Positions 16,138 to 24,812 of a stretch of 37,549 nt of DNA are shown here, piece by piece. Made by a program: the position numbers and the translations under genes. The notes under the pieces are model-generated. The model was given only the letters and a program-made list of their open reading frames with translations. It had not been told where the DNA came from and did not search any database. The number at the start of each line of letters is the position of its first letter. Position 1 is the first letter of the stretch. The stretch is from Candidatus Poseidoniales archaeon. Its GTDB lineage: Archaea > Thermoplasmatota > Poseidoniia > Poseidoniales > Poseidoniaceae. The stretch is from contig QXXX01000020.1 in the NCBI GenBank assembly GCA_009887195.1, positions 1 to 37,549 on the forward strand, written 5' to 3'.

Positions 16138-18456
16138 TTAAATGTCTATTTCCAACCAATGTAGCCTTATTCCAGTTACATCAAATACTCTGTCACCACG
16201 TCCAGAAAGACCAGTTGGATTTATCCATGAACTTGATTTAGTATCGCTGTCCCACTGAATTTGTACTGTTAATTGATTTACTGTTTGATTAATTATGAAA
16301 CATTCACTGTGCCATCCAGCATCTGTAGCATCAATGTTAATGCTATCTGCGGGCAATTGTAAAGAAAAAGCGTCTACATTACCAACGGATTCAAAAAATA
16401 AGCAAGCGTTAGAATTAGTAAAAGCAGTTCTAGGTAAGTCAAATGAAATAGACGAATCCGAGCCTTCTTCGATAAAAGCTCGATAATCTGGGTTCATGTT
16501 GGTAATTGATTTGAAACGATGGTCGCGCCAAGGATCTAGGCGCATCTCACACCCATCCTGGCAAGACTCATCAATTACTGGAGCAAGCATCGCCTGATTT
16601 GAATCGCCGGCAAGATTGAATTGCCACAATCTACTACCATCTGCTTCTTCTAGGACACTCCAATATCTGGACTCTGCCAATTTCCACCCGATTGTCCCGA
16701 TTGGTGAACTTATTGCGTAATCAATGCCTAATTGCTGAATTTTGGTGAGGTTATCGTATGAAATCCCAGATGTGGCCAGAGGATGAATTGTCGATTCTAG
16801 ATTAACTAAACCAAGTGTTGGGATGCTGGTTGTAGCAACATTTGCTGGGGTGTCATAGAAATGTCCCCAATGATTATTTTCAGTGTATATAATGCTGCCA
16901 CTGGGTAATTTTTCTAAGTACTCTCGTAGAGTTAGGTCGCCGTTAGTAATCGGTCTTAATTCCTCATGCTGAGCGATTTGAATCACCACTGCATTAGCTA
17001 AAAGTATGCCAACCAGTACTGATGCACTGAGTACTTTGGCTAACTTCTCTTTGATAGTTGGGTCCCAGCCAATCGACAATAATCCCACTTCGTCATCTAC
17101 TCCGGTCAACTTTGTTGAAGGGCTAATCCATAGCGCAACTAGGGCAGCAAGTGGTACATGAAAGGCGTGCAGCCCCATAGAATACAAGGTGTAAGATAAC
17201 AGAGATAATACGGGTATACTTTGTAATCCTTCAATTATGTGGATTGAACTTAGCACCCACAACATAGCAGTGCATAAGATAAGTAATCGGGCTTCAACAG
17301 TTCGGCGTAATTTAAACCCGGCAATGATAGCAAATACTAGTAATAACCCGTTATAGGTCAGCAATGGTTTGCCTCCTTGCCATCCGTATTCGGCAAAAAC
17401 AGCTTCATTCAACATCCTTGGTGCTAAGAATACAATTGAAATAGCAACCGCGATAGTCAATAATATCGAACATGCAAATAACAATCTTTGGATGTTTTCA
17501 CCATATTCGGCTCGCAAACTGAGGCCAATAATTATGTGGGCAGCCATTAAAATCCCGAGATATATTGCCCCAGTAGGGTGAATCAAGGCAACACAAGAAA
17601 CTGCAATAATAAATCCTCGAGTGTGATGTGTCCCGCGATTTGATGATGGTCTAAGTAACACCAATAGTCCAACAACTAGTCCCAACTGGCTGGCTATTGT
17701 TGGGAATCCGGAATCATAAGTTTTGGCAAACAGGCCAAAACCAAGTGCCACAGCAATAAAGAAATGTCCTCCAGAACCATGATGGTCCATTGCCCCAGCA
17801 AGACCAATAATCAATATTGCTAGAGTATAATGGCCTAGATGGAATACAGCAGTACCTGAATCGATTCCGATCGTTTCCTGTAGCCATGCAGCCAATGCCG
17901 GAAAAGCCGGTGGATAAGTCCAAAACCCTTCATTGGTTCCAGTTAATACTAAACTGCCATTTTCGGCTATTTGTCCCGCAAGTACTGCAAAACCAATCCA
18001 ATCTACTCCAAACGGTAATTTCTGGATTAAGGGCAACATAGCAATGCTGAATACTAAAATTCCACCGATTAGATAATTATAATTTGAACGGTGCGACTGA
18101 AACCATTGTTGGGTAGTAACTTCATCAGTAATCTCTTGGTCGTCGCTAGGTAAAATCATCCCGTGCATTGCCGCTTCAAGTTTTTGCCACGGCGTCAAAC
18201 CTTTATCGACATTTACTCGTCTTTTAATATGAGCAATTCCTAACGTATTCAACAATAAAATACCTGCTGAAGCAAGTTCCCAAGTCCATAACCCTGAAAT
18301 CAAAATAATTCCGCAGGTGCCGTATATTAGCAACAAGCCTAAGGCTGGGCTTAGCATTGATTTTCTGAGATTATCAGCGGTGCCGTCTAGCACTTTACAT
18401 AATGCATATCCAGGGATAATGCTGATTGCCAACAGGACGCAGTAGGCAACAAGCAT
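16138..18456 (-). CDS. Large polytopic membrane protein, possibly a lipid-linked glycosyltransferase-like protein
   Basis: 772 aa with multiple hydrophobic helices followed by a soluble C-terminal domain; directly upstream of the GT2 gene on the same strand. Confidence 0.7.
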   Translation of the reverse strand: MLVAYCVLLAISIIPGYALCKVLDGTADNLRKSMLSPALGLLLIYGTCGIILISGLWTWELASAGILLLNTLGIAHIKRRVNVDKGLTPWQKLEAAMHGMILPSDDQEITDEVTTQQWFQSHRSNYNYLIGGILVFSIAMLPLIQKLPFGVDWIGFAVLAGQIAENGSLVLTGTNEGFWTYPPAFPALAAWLQETIGIDSGTAVFHLGHYTLAILIIGLAGAMDHHGSGGHFFIAVALGFGLFAKTYDSGFPTIASQLGLVVGLLVLLRPSSNRGTHHTRGFIIAVSCVALIHPTGAIYLGILMAAHIIIGLSLRAEYGENIQRLLFACSILLTIAVAISIVFLAPRMLNEAVFAEYGWQGGKPLLTYNGLLLVFAIIAGFKLRRTVEARLLILCTAMLWVLSSIHIIEGLQSIPVLSLLSYTLYSMGLHAFHVPLAALVALWISPSTKLTGVDDEVGLLSIGWDPTIKEKLAKVLSASVLVGILLANAVVIQIAQHEELRPITNGDLTLREYLEKLPSGSIIYTENNHWGHFYDTPANVATTSIPTLGLVNLESTIHPLATSGISYDNLTKIQQLGIDYAISSPIGTIGWKLAESRYWSVLEEADGSRLWQFNLAGDSNQAMLAPVIDESCQDGCEMRLDPWRDHRFKSITNMNPDYRAFIEEGSDSSISFDLPRTAFTNSNACLFFESVGNVDAFSLQLPADSINIDATDAGWHSECFIINQTVNQLTVQIQWDSDTKSSSWINPTGLSGRGDRVFDVTGIRLHWLEIDI

Positions 18457-18527
18457 AGATTGTCCTAAGGCAACTAGGTCTTGACTTTTCGGCCAAGAAT
18501 CAAGAATATGTACCTGTTAGCGTAGCC

Positions 18528-19148
18528 ATGGCCGGAAGTGAATCACTGTTCCATCCAGTAGTTCTACTTCCCGATGATTATTGGGTATTTGACTTTACCA
18601 AAGGTCCAAACTCCAGTTGGCAATGTCCGTTTGATTACCAAATTGGACGTTATGATGAATACAGGCCTGGCATGTATACTACTGACTTATTTTCAGGTGA
18701 ACGTGATTTGCACGTTGGACTTGATATTGGCGCACCAGTACATACCAATGTTTACGCATTTGCCGACGGCGTAGTCTACAGCGTCGGAATAAATCCCGAA
18801 GCAGGTTCATACGGACCAACTATCATCACCCAGCATAAGTTGAGATTGCCAAGTGCGGTAGGCTCAACAGAACTAGGCCCAATGAGGACATTTTGGGTTC
18901 TGCATGGACATCTTTCTACTGAATCACTGACAATGGTAAAAGTTGGAAAGACCGTAAAAAAAGGCGAATTAATCGCAACAATTGGCAATGAACAAGAGAA
19001 TGGCGGATGGCCTCCCCATGTTCATTTACAAATTTCGTATGATGAGCCAGTCAATAATGATCTTCCCGGTGTGGTTAAGTTAGCAAACAGAGAAGCAGCC
19101 CTCAAGATCTATCCGGACCCTAGGTTAATTGCTGGACGGATTTATTAG
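18528..19148 (+). CDS. M23-family (LytM/DD-metallopeptidase-like) protein
   Basis: 206 aa. Zn ligands HVGLD (HxxxD) and HVHLQ (HxH), with AFADGVVYSVG, HGHLS, VKKGELIATIGN and GGWPPHVHLQI. Confidence 0.85.
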   Translation: MAGSESLFHPVVLLPDDYWVFDFTKGPNSSWQCPFDYQIGRYDEYRPGMYTTDLFSGERDLHVGLDIGAPVHTNVYAFADGVVYSVGINPEAGSYGPTIITQHKLRLPSAVGSTELGPMRTFWVLHGHLSTESLTMVKVGKTVKKGELIATIGNEQENGGWPPHVHLQISYDEPVNNDLPGVVKLANREAALKIYPDPRLIAGRIY

Positions 19149-19158
19149 CAGATAGAAT

Positions 19159-20241
19159 TCAGTTATTTTGGTCAGCCAAGAACTTCTTGAGAGAGATTAT
19201 TGGGCTGATTGATGAAGGGTCTTTCCCATGGATTAACCCTAAGGCAATACTCAACCAATCCATGACAATACACAGATGTAGCAAGGATTCCAACAGAGTT
19301 TCGCCTTCACCGTGAATTCGCCATGCCATATCACTTGGAGTGTGGGCAATCATCCATTCTAAACGTTTGAGAACTCTTGAATGCATACCATTCCAAGTTA
19401 GAAATAATATCACATTTTCACCGACATTAAAATCAGCATCATCACCAACTCCACCCCAAGCCACACTTTCATTGTGGTTCATCTCAGGATACACTCCAAC
19501 CCGTGCGAATCTTGCAGAGTTTTCATTCAATTGATTTTTGAATCTAATCAAGGCGGGAGTAAGTTCAGACGGGCCAAGTAAGGCGATTGGTTGGGTTTCC
19601 ATATACGCTATTAATTCTAATAAGTCAGATTCTTGGTTGGTGATGAAATCGTATTCTTCAACTACGGATTGGAGACGGGTTAACATCGCCTGGTCATCAT
19701 TATCGTCCGGTATAATCCCTAAGCACCTAAACAACGCAAGTTGTCTCGCAAATATGTGGCCAAATGCCGATCTTGGGGGTTGGCCGCCAATCGATGGAAT
19801 AAGATAGCAGTTGTAATGTAATTCTGCAAGCCCAGATAGTATACCACCTGTTGATATTACGATAACTGTAGCGCCGGCCTTTAATGCAATTTCTGTCGCT
19901 TCAATCGCCTCTTCAGTATTGCCGCTGTGTGATGTTGCAATGACTAGCCATTGTTCGTCCCACCATGCAGGGATCACGTAATCACGTTGAACGATAACTG
20001 GGATTGAGCCTTTCAAATCACATATGGTAGATAAGAAGTCACCCCCTGCAGCAGAACCGCCCATTCCCAAAGCAAGCACGCCTTGCCATTGCCCATTGGC
20101 AATTTCTTCAATCCACGGGTAACGGTCAACATTCACTGCGTTTAATCCTCTTCGAATATCCTCGACAAAGGCACGAGTGAAGCCAATCATATCTTCGCTA
20201 TCGAGTGTTGACGCAAGATCATTGATGTCAAAGTCCGCCAT
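19159..20241 (-). CDS. Bifunctional phosphoglucose/phosphomannose isomerase (SIS domain)
   Basis: 360 aa. VLALGMGGSAAGGDFL, VIATSHSGNTEEAIEA, GGQPPRSAFGH, and the archaeal PGI/PMI-like NQLNENSARFA...PEMNHNESVAW. Confidence 0.87.
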   Translation of the reverse strand: MADFDINDLASTLDSEDMIGFTRAFVEDIRRGLNAVNVDRYPWIEEIANGQWQGVLALGMGGSAAGGDFLSTICDLKGSIPVIVQRDYVIPAWWDEQWLVIATSHSGNTEEAIEATEIALKAGATVIVISTGGILSGLAELHYNCYLIPSIGGQPPRSAFGHIFARQLALFRCLGIIPDDNDDQAMLTRLQSVVEEYDFITNQESDLLELIAYMETQPIALLGPSELTPALIRFKNQLNENSARFARVGVYPEMNHNESVAWGGVGDDADFNVGENVILFLTWNGMHSRVLKRLEWMIAHTPSDMAWRIHGEGETLLESLLHLCIVMDWLSIALGLIHGKDPSSISPIISLKKFLADQNN

Positions 20242-20266
20242 AAAGCAGTGCTAGACTTTCTAGTTT

Positions 20267-21337
20267 TTACTCTATGCTATCATTTTCATCAATAGCCATG
20301 TTATGTAACGAAATCCACTCGCCATCAACACGAGCAATACGGATCGATCCTCGGCCATTATGATCCCAAGGCAGCCTCACCGAAGCCATCACCCAAGTAT
20401 TTGGATCAAGAAATTCTCCCACTGAGGAATCTTGATTAATTAAGTCAACAGCTAGATGCTCAGACATTTGAGATACAACTTGGGCAGATTCTAAGTCACG
20501 CCATGAAGCACCAGTCCTTTCTTGTCGATCTACTCGCTCAACAATAGCACCATCCTTAGTCCAAGATGCTGGTCTCCAGAAATTTTCTCGCCATCTAATA
20601 ACATCCCCTAAATCATAGCCTGGTTTCCGGTAAAGCATAGTGAGTCTCGTCACATCAACCCCGTCTTTTCGACCAACAGTGGAGTTGGTTTCTACCACTT
20701 GTCCACCATGTTCCTTTGTCAAATGTCGACCCCAAGCTCTAGCCAGTCCTTTACTACCCATTACCACATCATAACCACCTGTTACAGGCCCTTCGCTGGT
20801 AATGAAAAACATTGGATCATTAGATAACATTTCGATTACATTATCCAGCGTGGCTCGTAGATTATTGTATTCTGTCTCGCTAAGTTTCCTACCACTAGAG
20901 CGCAATTGAACGGTGGCTTCGTAATAATTACCTGCTCTTCTTGTGCATGTCAAACAAACACCATTGGCCATTCGAGCGCGCATTGTATGCTCTTCTTGAA
21001 ACAACAGTGATTCAACCACTCCTTCTAATTGTAAATATATCAAAGTGTGACGGTCTGAAATGGTTCTTGTCTCTACTGCAATGGCAATATCTTCAGCGTC
21101 AGTATGGAATTTTAGATTTCGCTGTATCAACTCATCCCATACTTCTTGTTCGCTTAGATGCACCCATTTACCTTGAATCTCGACAATACCGCATCTGGCA
21201 CACCTAACCCATGGGACATTTTGCGGCACCTCAGCCAACTTTACTCGCTTCCTAAGGCATGATTCACACATACGTTCGCCAAATAGTGGAGGTGGAGAAC
21301 CACAGACTAGACAAAATTCTGCGCCCAACTCTGACAT
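20267..21337 (-). CDS. NMD3-like ribosomal subunit biogenesis/export protein
   Basis: FCLVCGSPPPLFGERMCESCLRKR, RCARCGIVEIQGKW and CLTCTRRAGNYYEATVQLR are typical of archaeal/eukaryotic NMD3. Start placed at MSELGAEFC (ORF reaches 21358). Confidence 0.87.
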   Translation of the reverse strand: MSELGAEFCLVCGSPPPLFGERMCESCLRKRVKLAEVPQNVPWVRCARCGIVEIQGKWVHLSEQEVWDELIQRNLKFHTDAEDIAIAVETRTISDRHTLIYLQLEGVVESLLFQEEHTMRARMANGVCLTCTRRAGNYYEATVQLRSSGRKLSETEYNNLRATLDNVIEMLSNDPMFFITSEGPVTGGYDVVMGSKGLARAWGRHLTKEHGGQVVETNSTVGRKDGVDVTRLTMLYRKPGYDLGDVIRWRENFWRPASWTKDGAIVERVDRQERTGASWRDLESAQVVSQMSEHLAVDLINQDSSVGEFLDPNTWVMASVRLPWDHNGRGSIRIARVDGEWISLHNMAIDENDSIE

Positions 21338-21387
21338 TGCTTCACCAACCTCTCGCACAAGTATCTAGGCTTCAAACTGTGGCAGGA

Positions 21388-21576
21388 TTATTCCGTTGTA
21401 TTGTCATTTAGCACAGCAATAGAATCTGCTTCGGCTTGTTTGATATTCAAACTTTCTTCCATGGCAATTATGCGAAGTTCTAACTTTCTGCTTCTAGAAA
21501 TAGTAGTCCAGGTCCAAATAGCCAAGCCTAGAATCATCCCTAAATAGGCAATTGAGAGGTATGTTTTGTCTTCCAT
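21388..21576 (-). CDS. CcmD-like small membrane protein
   Basis: 62 aa. Single TM (YLSIAYLGMILGLAIWTWTTI) then a basic/charged helix; abuts the ccmC stop codon. Confidence 0.65.
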   Translation of the reverse strand: MEDKTYLSIAYLGMILGLAIWTWTTISRSRKLELRIIAMEESLNIKQAEADSIAVLNDNTTE

Positions 21577-22275
21577 TTACTCACCATCAAGCTCTTTCTG
21601 TAAGCGGTCGATACGTTGCTCAAATTTAGTTATCTCTATGGAAGTCATGATATGGCCGATAATTAGGATAGTAAATGACAATGCGCCAATCATCAAAACC
21701 AGCGCCATGTCACCAGAGATAGAACTATCTTCATCTCCGGCAATAACTGGGCCTGGATGGCGAATTACCCAAATTCTGGTGGCTATGTAAGTGATTGGAA
21801 CCAAGACAAAACCATACAAGCCAAAGGTCGAGAAAGTATCACGACTTTCCACTCCATCAGGTTGACTTTGCCTGCCAAGAACAAGGAATAGTGCCAATAA
21901 AGTTAGCAAGCCAAAGGTGTTGAGTCGGTAATCCTGCCAATCCCACGGAGTGCCCCATTCTGCAGCACCCCATACGCAACCAGACCAAACGGCCATTAGC
22001 CCACATGCTAGTCCAGCTTCAGACCCAGCGACATGCAGTTTCCAACCAAGTGGACTTCGCTTGAAAAACCATAAAGCAGAGCCGAGAAATAATACTGCGA
22101 AGGCAATGAATGCAGCCCATGCGGCAGGAACATGCCAGTAAAATATTCTTTGAGCCTCGGGCGACTGAAATGCATTGATATTCACGCTTGGTGCCCAGTT
22201 AAAGGCGAGGTAAAGCGTTAACATCAAGCCAGAAAATCCGGCCATCAATAATATGTCACCAGACCTAACTCGCAT
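21577..22275 (-). CDS. ccmC: Cytochrome c assembly protein CcmC
   Basis: 232 aa. FYWHVPAAWAAFIAF, SEAGLACGLMAVWSGCVWGAAEWGTPWDWQDYRLNTFGLLTLLALF (tryptophan-rich WWD-like motif), six hydrophobic segments. Confidence 0.87.
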   Translation of the reverse strand: MRVRSGDILLMAGFSGLMLTLYLAFNWAPSVNINAFQSPEAQRIFYWHVPAAWAAFIAFAVLFLGSALWFFKRSPLGWKLHVAGSEAGLACGLMAVWSGCVWGAAEWGTPWDWQDYRLNTFGLLTLLALFLVLGRQSQPDGVESRDTFSTFGLYGFVLVPITYIATRIWVIRHPGPVIAGDEDSSISGDMALVLMIGALSFTILIIGHIMTSIEITKFEQRIDRLQKELDGE

Positions 22276-22312
22276 GATTACTCCTCAGTGGGCTCCTTAT
22301 TGAACTTGAAGG

Positions 22313-23530
22313 TCATAATTTAGCACAATAATCAACGATGATACCCCAAGGCAAAATTAGAATTGGAGTCAATAAACGGATAAAAACTGCGTTGCTTCGG
22401 GCAAGTCTGATAGTACTTAGTTGCAGGAATCTAACACATGCAGTGGTGGTAAGTGCGATTAATCCACCAATGATAATAATTCGATAATCCACAGATTGAA
22501 TGAATATTTGACTAGAAATGGTAGTGAGAATTAGGCCACTAATGAACGATTCAACATAGGAATTTGGTACTTGATTATACTGGGCTCGCCACCAATCAAT
22601 AGATCTCTGCTCGTTGAGTATCTTGAATACAGCATCACCCACTAGACCCAAGGTAAAAGCAGGAGCTAGCGTAAAACCCATCAGAATAACAGTTTCATCG
22701 CTCAACGTTAGAGGGTCAACAATTGATAATAATCCTCCCATTACCAGTAAGGCTGCTAACCAGTTCCGTTGAACTGAAACTAAGGTTGAAGAATTATATT
22801 TCCAACCAATTTTGGTCTTTAAAAAAGTGGGTGATTTTGATTCAGGTTCTGCTTCCCATCGAGCGTCATTGCTGACTTCTTGGGTTTTCTCAGAGCGCAA
22901 GTCATTTAATGATGTGCCACACTCAAACAACCTCGAATCATGCGTTGCAATCATGAAACAATGTCCAATATTTCTTAATTCGTGAATAGTCTGGACGAGC
23001 ACTTTGATGGCTGAATCATCGAGTCCAGAATCTGGTTCATCGAGTACAACAAGTCTTGGTTGCTGTTCAATCATGGCTGGGATCAGTCCCGCAATAACTG
23101 CTACTTTTCGCTGTTGTCCGCCTGATAAATGAGCAATTTTATCATTTCTTCGATTAGCAATGTTAAACGCCGATAAAATCGGTTTCAGGTCAATTGACTT
23201 GGCACATAAATCCATCACATTAGTCAGATGTTGTTCTACAGTTTGACTGGCAACCAAACAATTTGATTGAAGGGTTAAACCAAATGATTTTTTTGGATTT
23301 AACCTTCTACCCTGTCCGTCACATACTAGGCTGCCATGGTGAAATACTGCTCCAGATTCCATTGGTAATAATCTTGCAGCAGTCTCAATAATCGTTGATT
23401 TCCCTGCGCCGTTTTTGCCATGCAAAATTATACATTCACCAGATTTGATTTGCAAAGAAAAATCTTGTAAGACAATCCCCATACCCCGCCGAACTGTGAC
23501 CTTGTCCAGTTCCAGTATTGGGTCTGCCAT
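22313..23530 (-). CDS. CcmA-type heme-export ABC ATPase fused to a CcmB-like membrane domain
   Basis: N-terminal ABC domain: LHGKNGAGKSTIIE, LSGGQQRKVAVIAGL, RLVVLDEPDSGLDD. C-terminal ~165 aa with several TM segments. Downstream genes are ccmC and ccmD-like. ORF reaches 23578; MADPILELDKVTVRR at 23530 is the likely start. Confidence 0.75.
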   Translation of the reverse strand: MADPILELDKVTVRRGMGIVLQDFSLQIKSGECIILHGKNGAGKSTIIETAARLLPMESGAVFHHGSLVCDGQGRRLNPKKSFGLTLQSNCLVASQTVEQHLTNVMDLCAKSIDLKPILSAFNIANRRNDKIAHLSGGQQRKVAVIAGLIPAMIEQQPRLVVLDEPDSGLDDSAIKVLVQTIHELRNIGHCFMIATHDSRLFECGTSLNDLRSEKTQEVSNDARWEAEPESKSPTFLKTKIGWKYNSSTLVSVQRNWLAALLVMGGLLSIVDPLTLSDETVILMGFTLAPAFTLGLVGDAVFKILNEQRSIDWWRAQYNQVPNSYVESFISGLILTTISSQIFIQSVDYRIIIIGGLIALTTTACVRFLQLSTIRLARSNAVFIRLLTPILILPWGIIVDYCAKL

Positions 23531-23619
23531 ACTTTGCCCAGTTGACAGGGTGACATGAATGCTACCATTTGTCAACAAATCCCACAGTAGTTCAAAAGTA
23601 ACAAGCCTTAACGCTAAAC

Positions 23620-24660
23620 ATGGCCGCCCAGTTGATGCAGTTCAACGGAGTTGAAACGGCATTATTCGTAGTCTGGTTGACCGTAATTTTTTGGCCGCTA
23701 TATTATTCATTTCGCCACAAGACTTCCTTTGCTTTGTCAATGACAGTCGGTTTGTTGCTGGGCTACCTTGTCCAAGTTATATGGTCATTATTTTACAACT
23801 TTGGCTTTGTTGACCTTTGGCTATGGGAGGACTTGTGGATGCGGCCAACAGAAGCTAAGGAACCATCAGGATGGATTACCTTCATTTCCGCCGGATTTTT
23901 GCACAGTCAATTCGATGCAACCCATGTGCTTGGTAACATTATGGTAATTGCTCTTGTTGGAATTCCACTTGAGCAAAGGCTGGGCAGAAATAGATTCTTT
24001 GCTGTTTACTTCATTGGTTTAATTGGCGGGTCCTTCGCTTGGTTTTTGTTTAATATTGAGTCATCGAGACCTGCTCTTGGCGCTTCAGGTGCAGCATTTG
24101 GATTATTTGGCGCATATCTAGCAGGTTGGCCAAAAGACGAGATACCATTTCCGCTAATTCTAATACGCAAGTGGCCAGTGTTTTATTTGGCATTAATATA
24201 TTTTGGACTGGAAGTATTCAGGGCTTATTCGACTTATGGGCTTGAAAGACCAAGTGATGTTGGGCACATGGCGCATTTGGGTGGTTTCATTTTAGCGTAT
24301 GTTACCTTGCCTTTGGTTGCTAAGGGTGGACCTGTTCCACTGGGTGTCGAAGATGGAGGCCCCTCTTCCTCGAGTGAGGTGATCAATAGATTGCGGAGCA
24401 TAAAAAAGCAAATGAAAGACTTGAACTCCGCAGAAGATCCTTGGACTGCTCAGGCGTATGAGTTGCCCAAAAATGTACGAGAATCAGTTAAGAGTCTGAT
24501 GGATTCAAGCGATGAGCCAGAAACTAGGCAGGCTTGGATGGAACATATTGCAGACCTAGCCAATTGCCCTCAGTGCGCTAGTCCGCTAGGAGTAATTGAA
24601 CGTTCAGATGGTCCTCACATTCAATGCTCAAGCAACCCTGAGCACTTTAATTGGCCCTGA
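23620..24660 (+). CDS. Rhomboid-family intramembrane serine protease with C-terminal Cys-rich zinc-finger-like tail
   Basis: 346 aa. ATHVLGNIMVIALVGIPLEQRLG, RPALGASGAAFGLFGAYLAG (GxSG serine), VGHMAHLGGFILAY (catalytic His); C-terminal CPQCASPLGVIERSDGPHIQCSSNPEHFNWP. Confidence 0.88.
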   Translation: MAAQLMQFNGVETALFVVWLTVIFWPLYYSFRHKTSFALSMTVGLLLGYLVQVIWSLFYNFGFVDLWLWEDLWMRPTEAKEPSGWITFISAGFLHSQFDATHVLGNIMVIALVGIPLEQRLGRNRFFAVYFIGLIGGSFAWFLFNIESSRPALGASGAAFGLFGAYLAGWPKDEIPFPLILIRKWPVFYLALIYFGLEVFRAYSTYGLERPSDVGHMAHLGGFILAYVTLPLVAKGGPVPLGVEDGGPSSSSEVINRLRSIKKQMKDLNSAEDPWTAQAYELPKNVRESVKSLMDSSDEPETRQAWMEHIADLANCPQCASPLGVIERSDGPHIQCSSNPEHFNWP

Positions 24661-24667
24661 GGTGCAC

Positions 24668-24707
24668 ACTACAGAAGTTGGATTTTTGGTTTGCTAAACT
24701 CTGTAGT
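24668..24707. terminator. Stem-loop after the rhomboid gene (possible terminator or RNA-processing element)
   Basis: Inverted repeat ACTACAGA-(A)-GTT ... AAC-TCTGTAGT: 11 paired bases with one bulged A around a T-rich loop, 8 bp after the rhomboid stop. No clear poly-T tract follows, so terminator function is unproven. Confidence 0.4.
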
Positions 24708-24812
24708 AAAATCGTAATACATGGGTGTTAAAGTTGGTTATTGTAGGGTCGAGAAATGGATACTATCAAAACATGGCAAAGAATCGGTTGACTGGGGAAG
24801 GGTGAGTCAGCG

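Noticed and set aside
16088-16159. 72-bp N-terminal extension of the GT2 ORF overlapping the upstream gene
   Set aside because: The canonical GT2 start (MKSLVVMLPTLDEE) lies at 16087; the extension is a basic, non-homologous-looking stretch and creates an unnecessary overlap.
24661-24812. Possible tRNA or ncRNA in the intergenic gap before the subtilase
   Set aside because: A hairpin is present but no cloverleaf, T-loop (GTTCRANNC) or anticodon arrangement could be found; reported only as a stem-loop.
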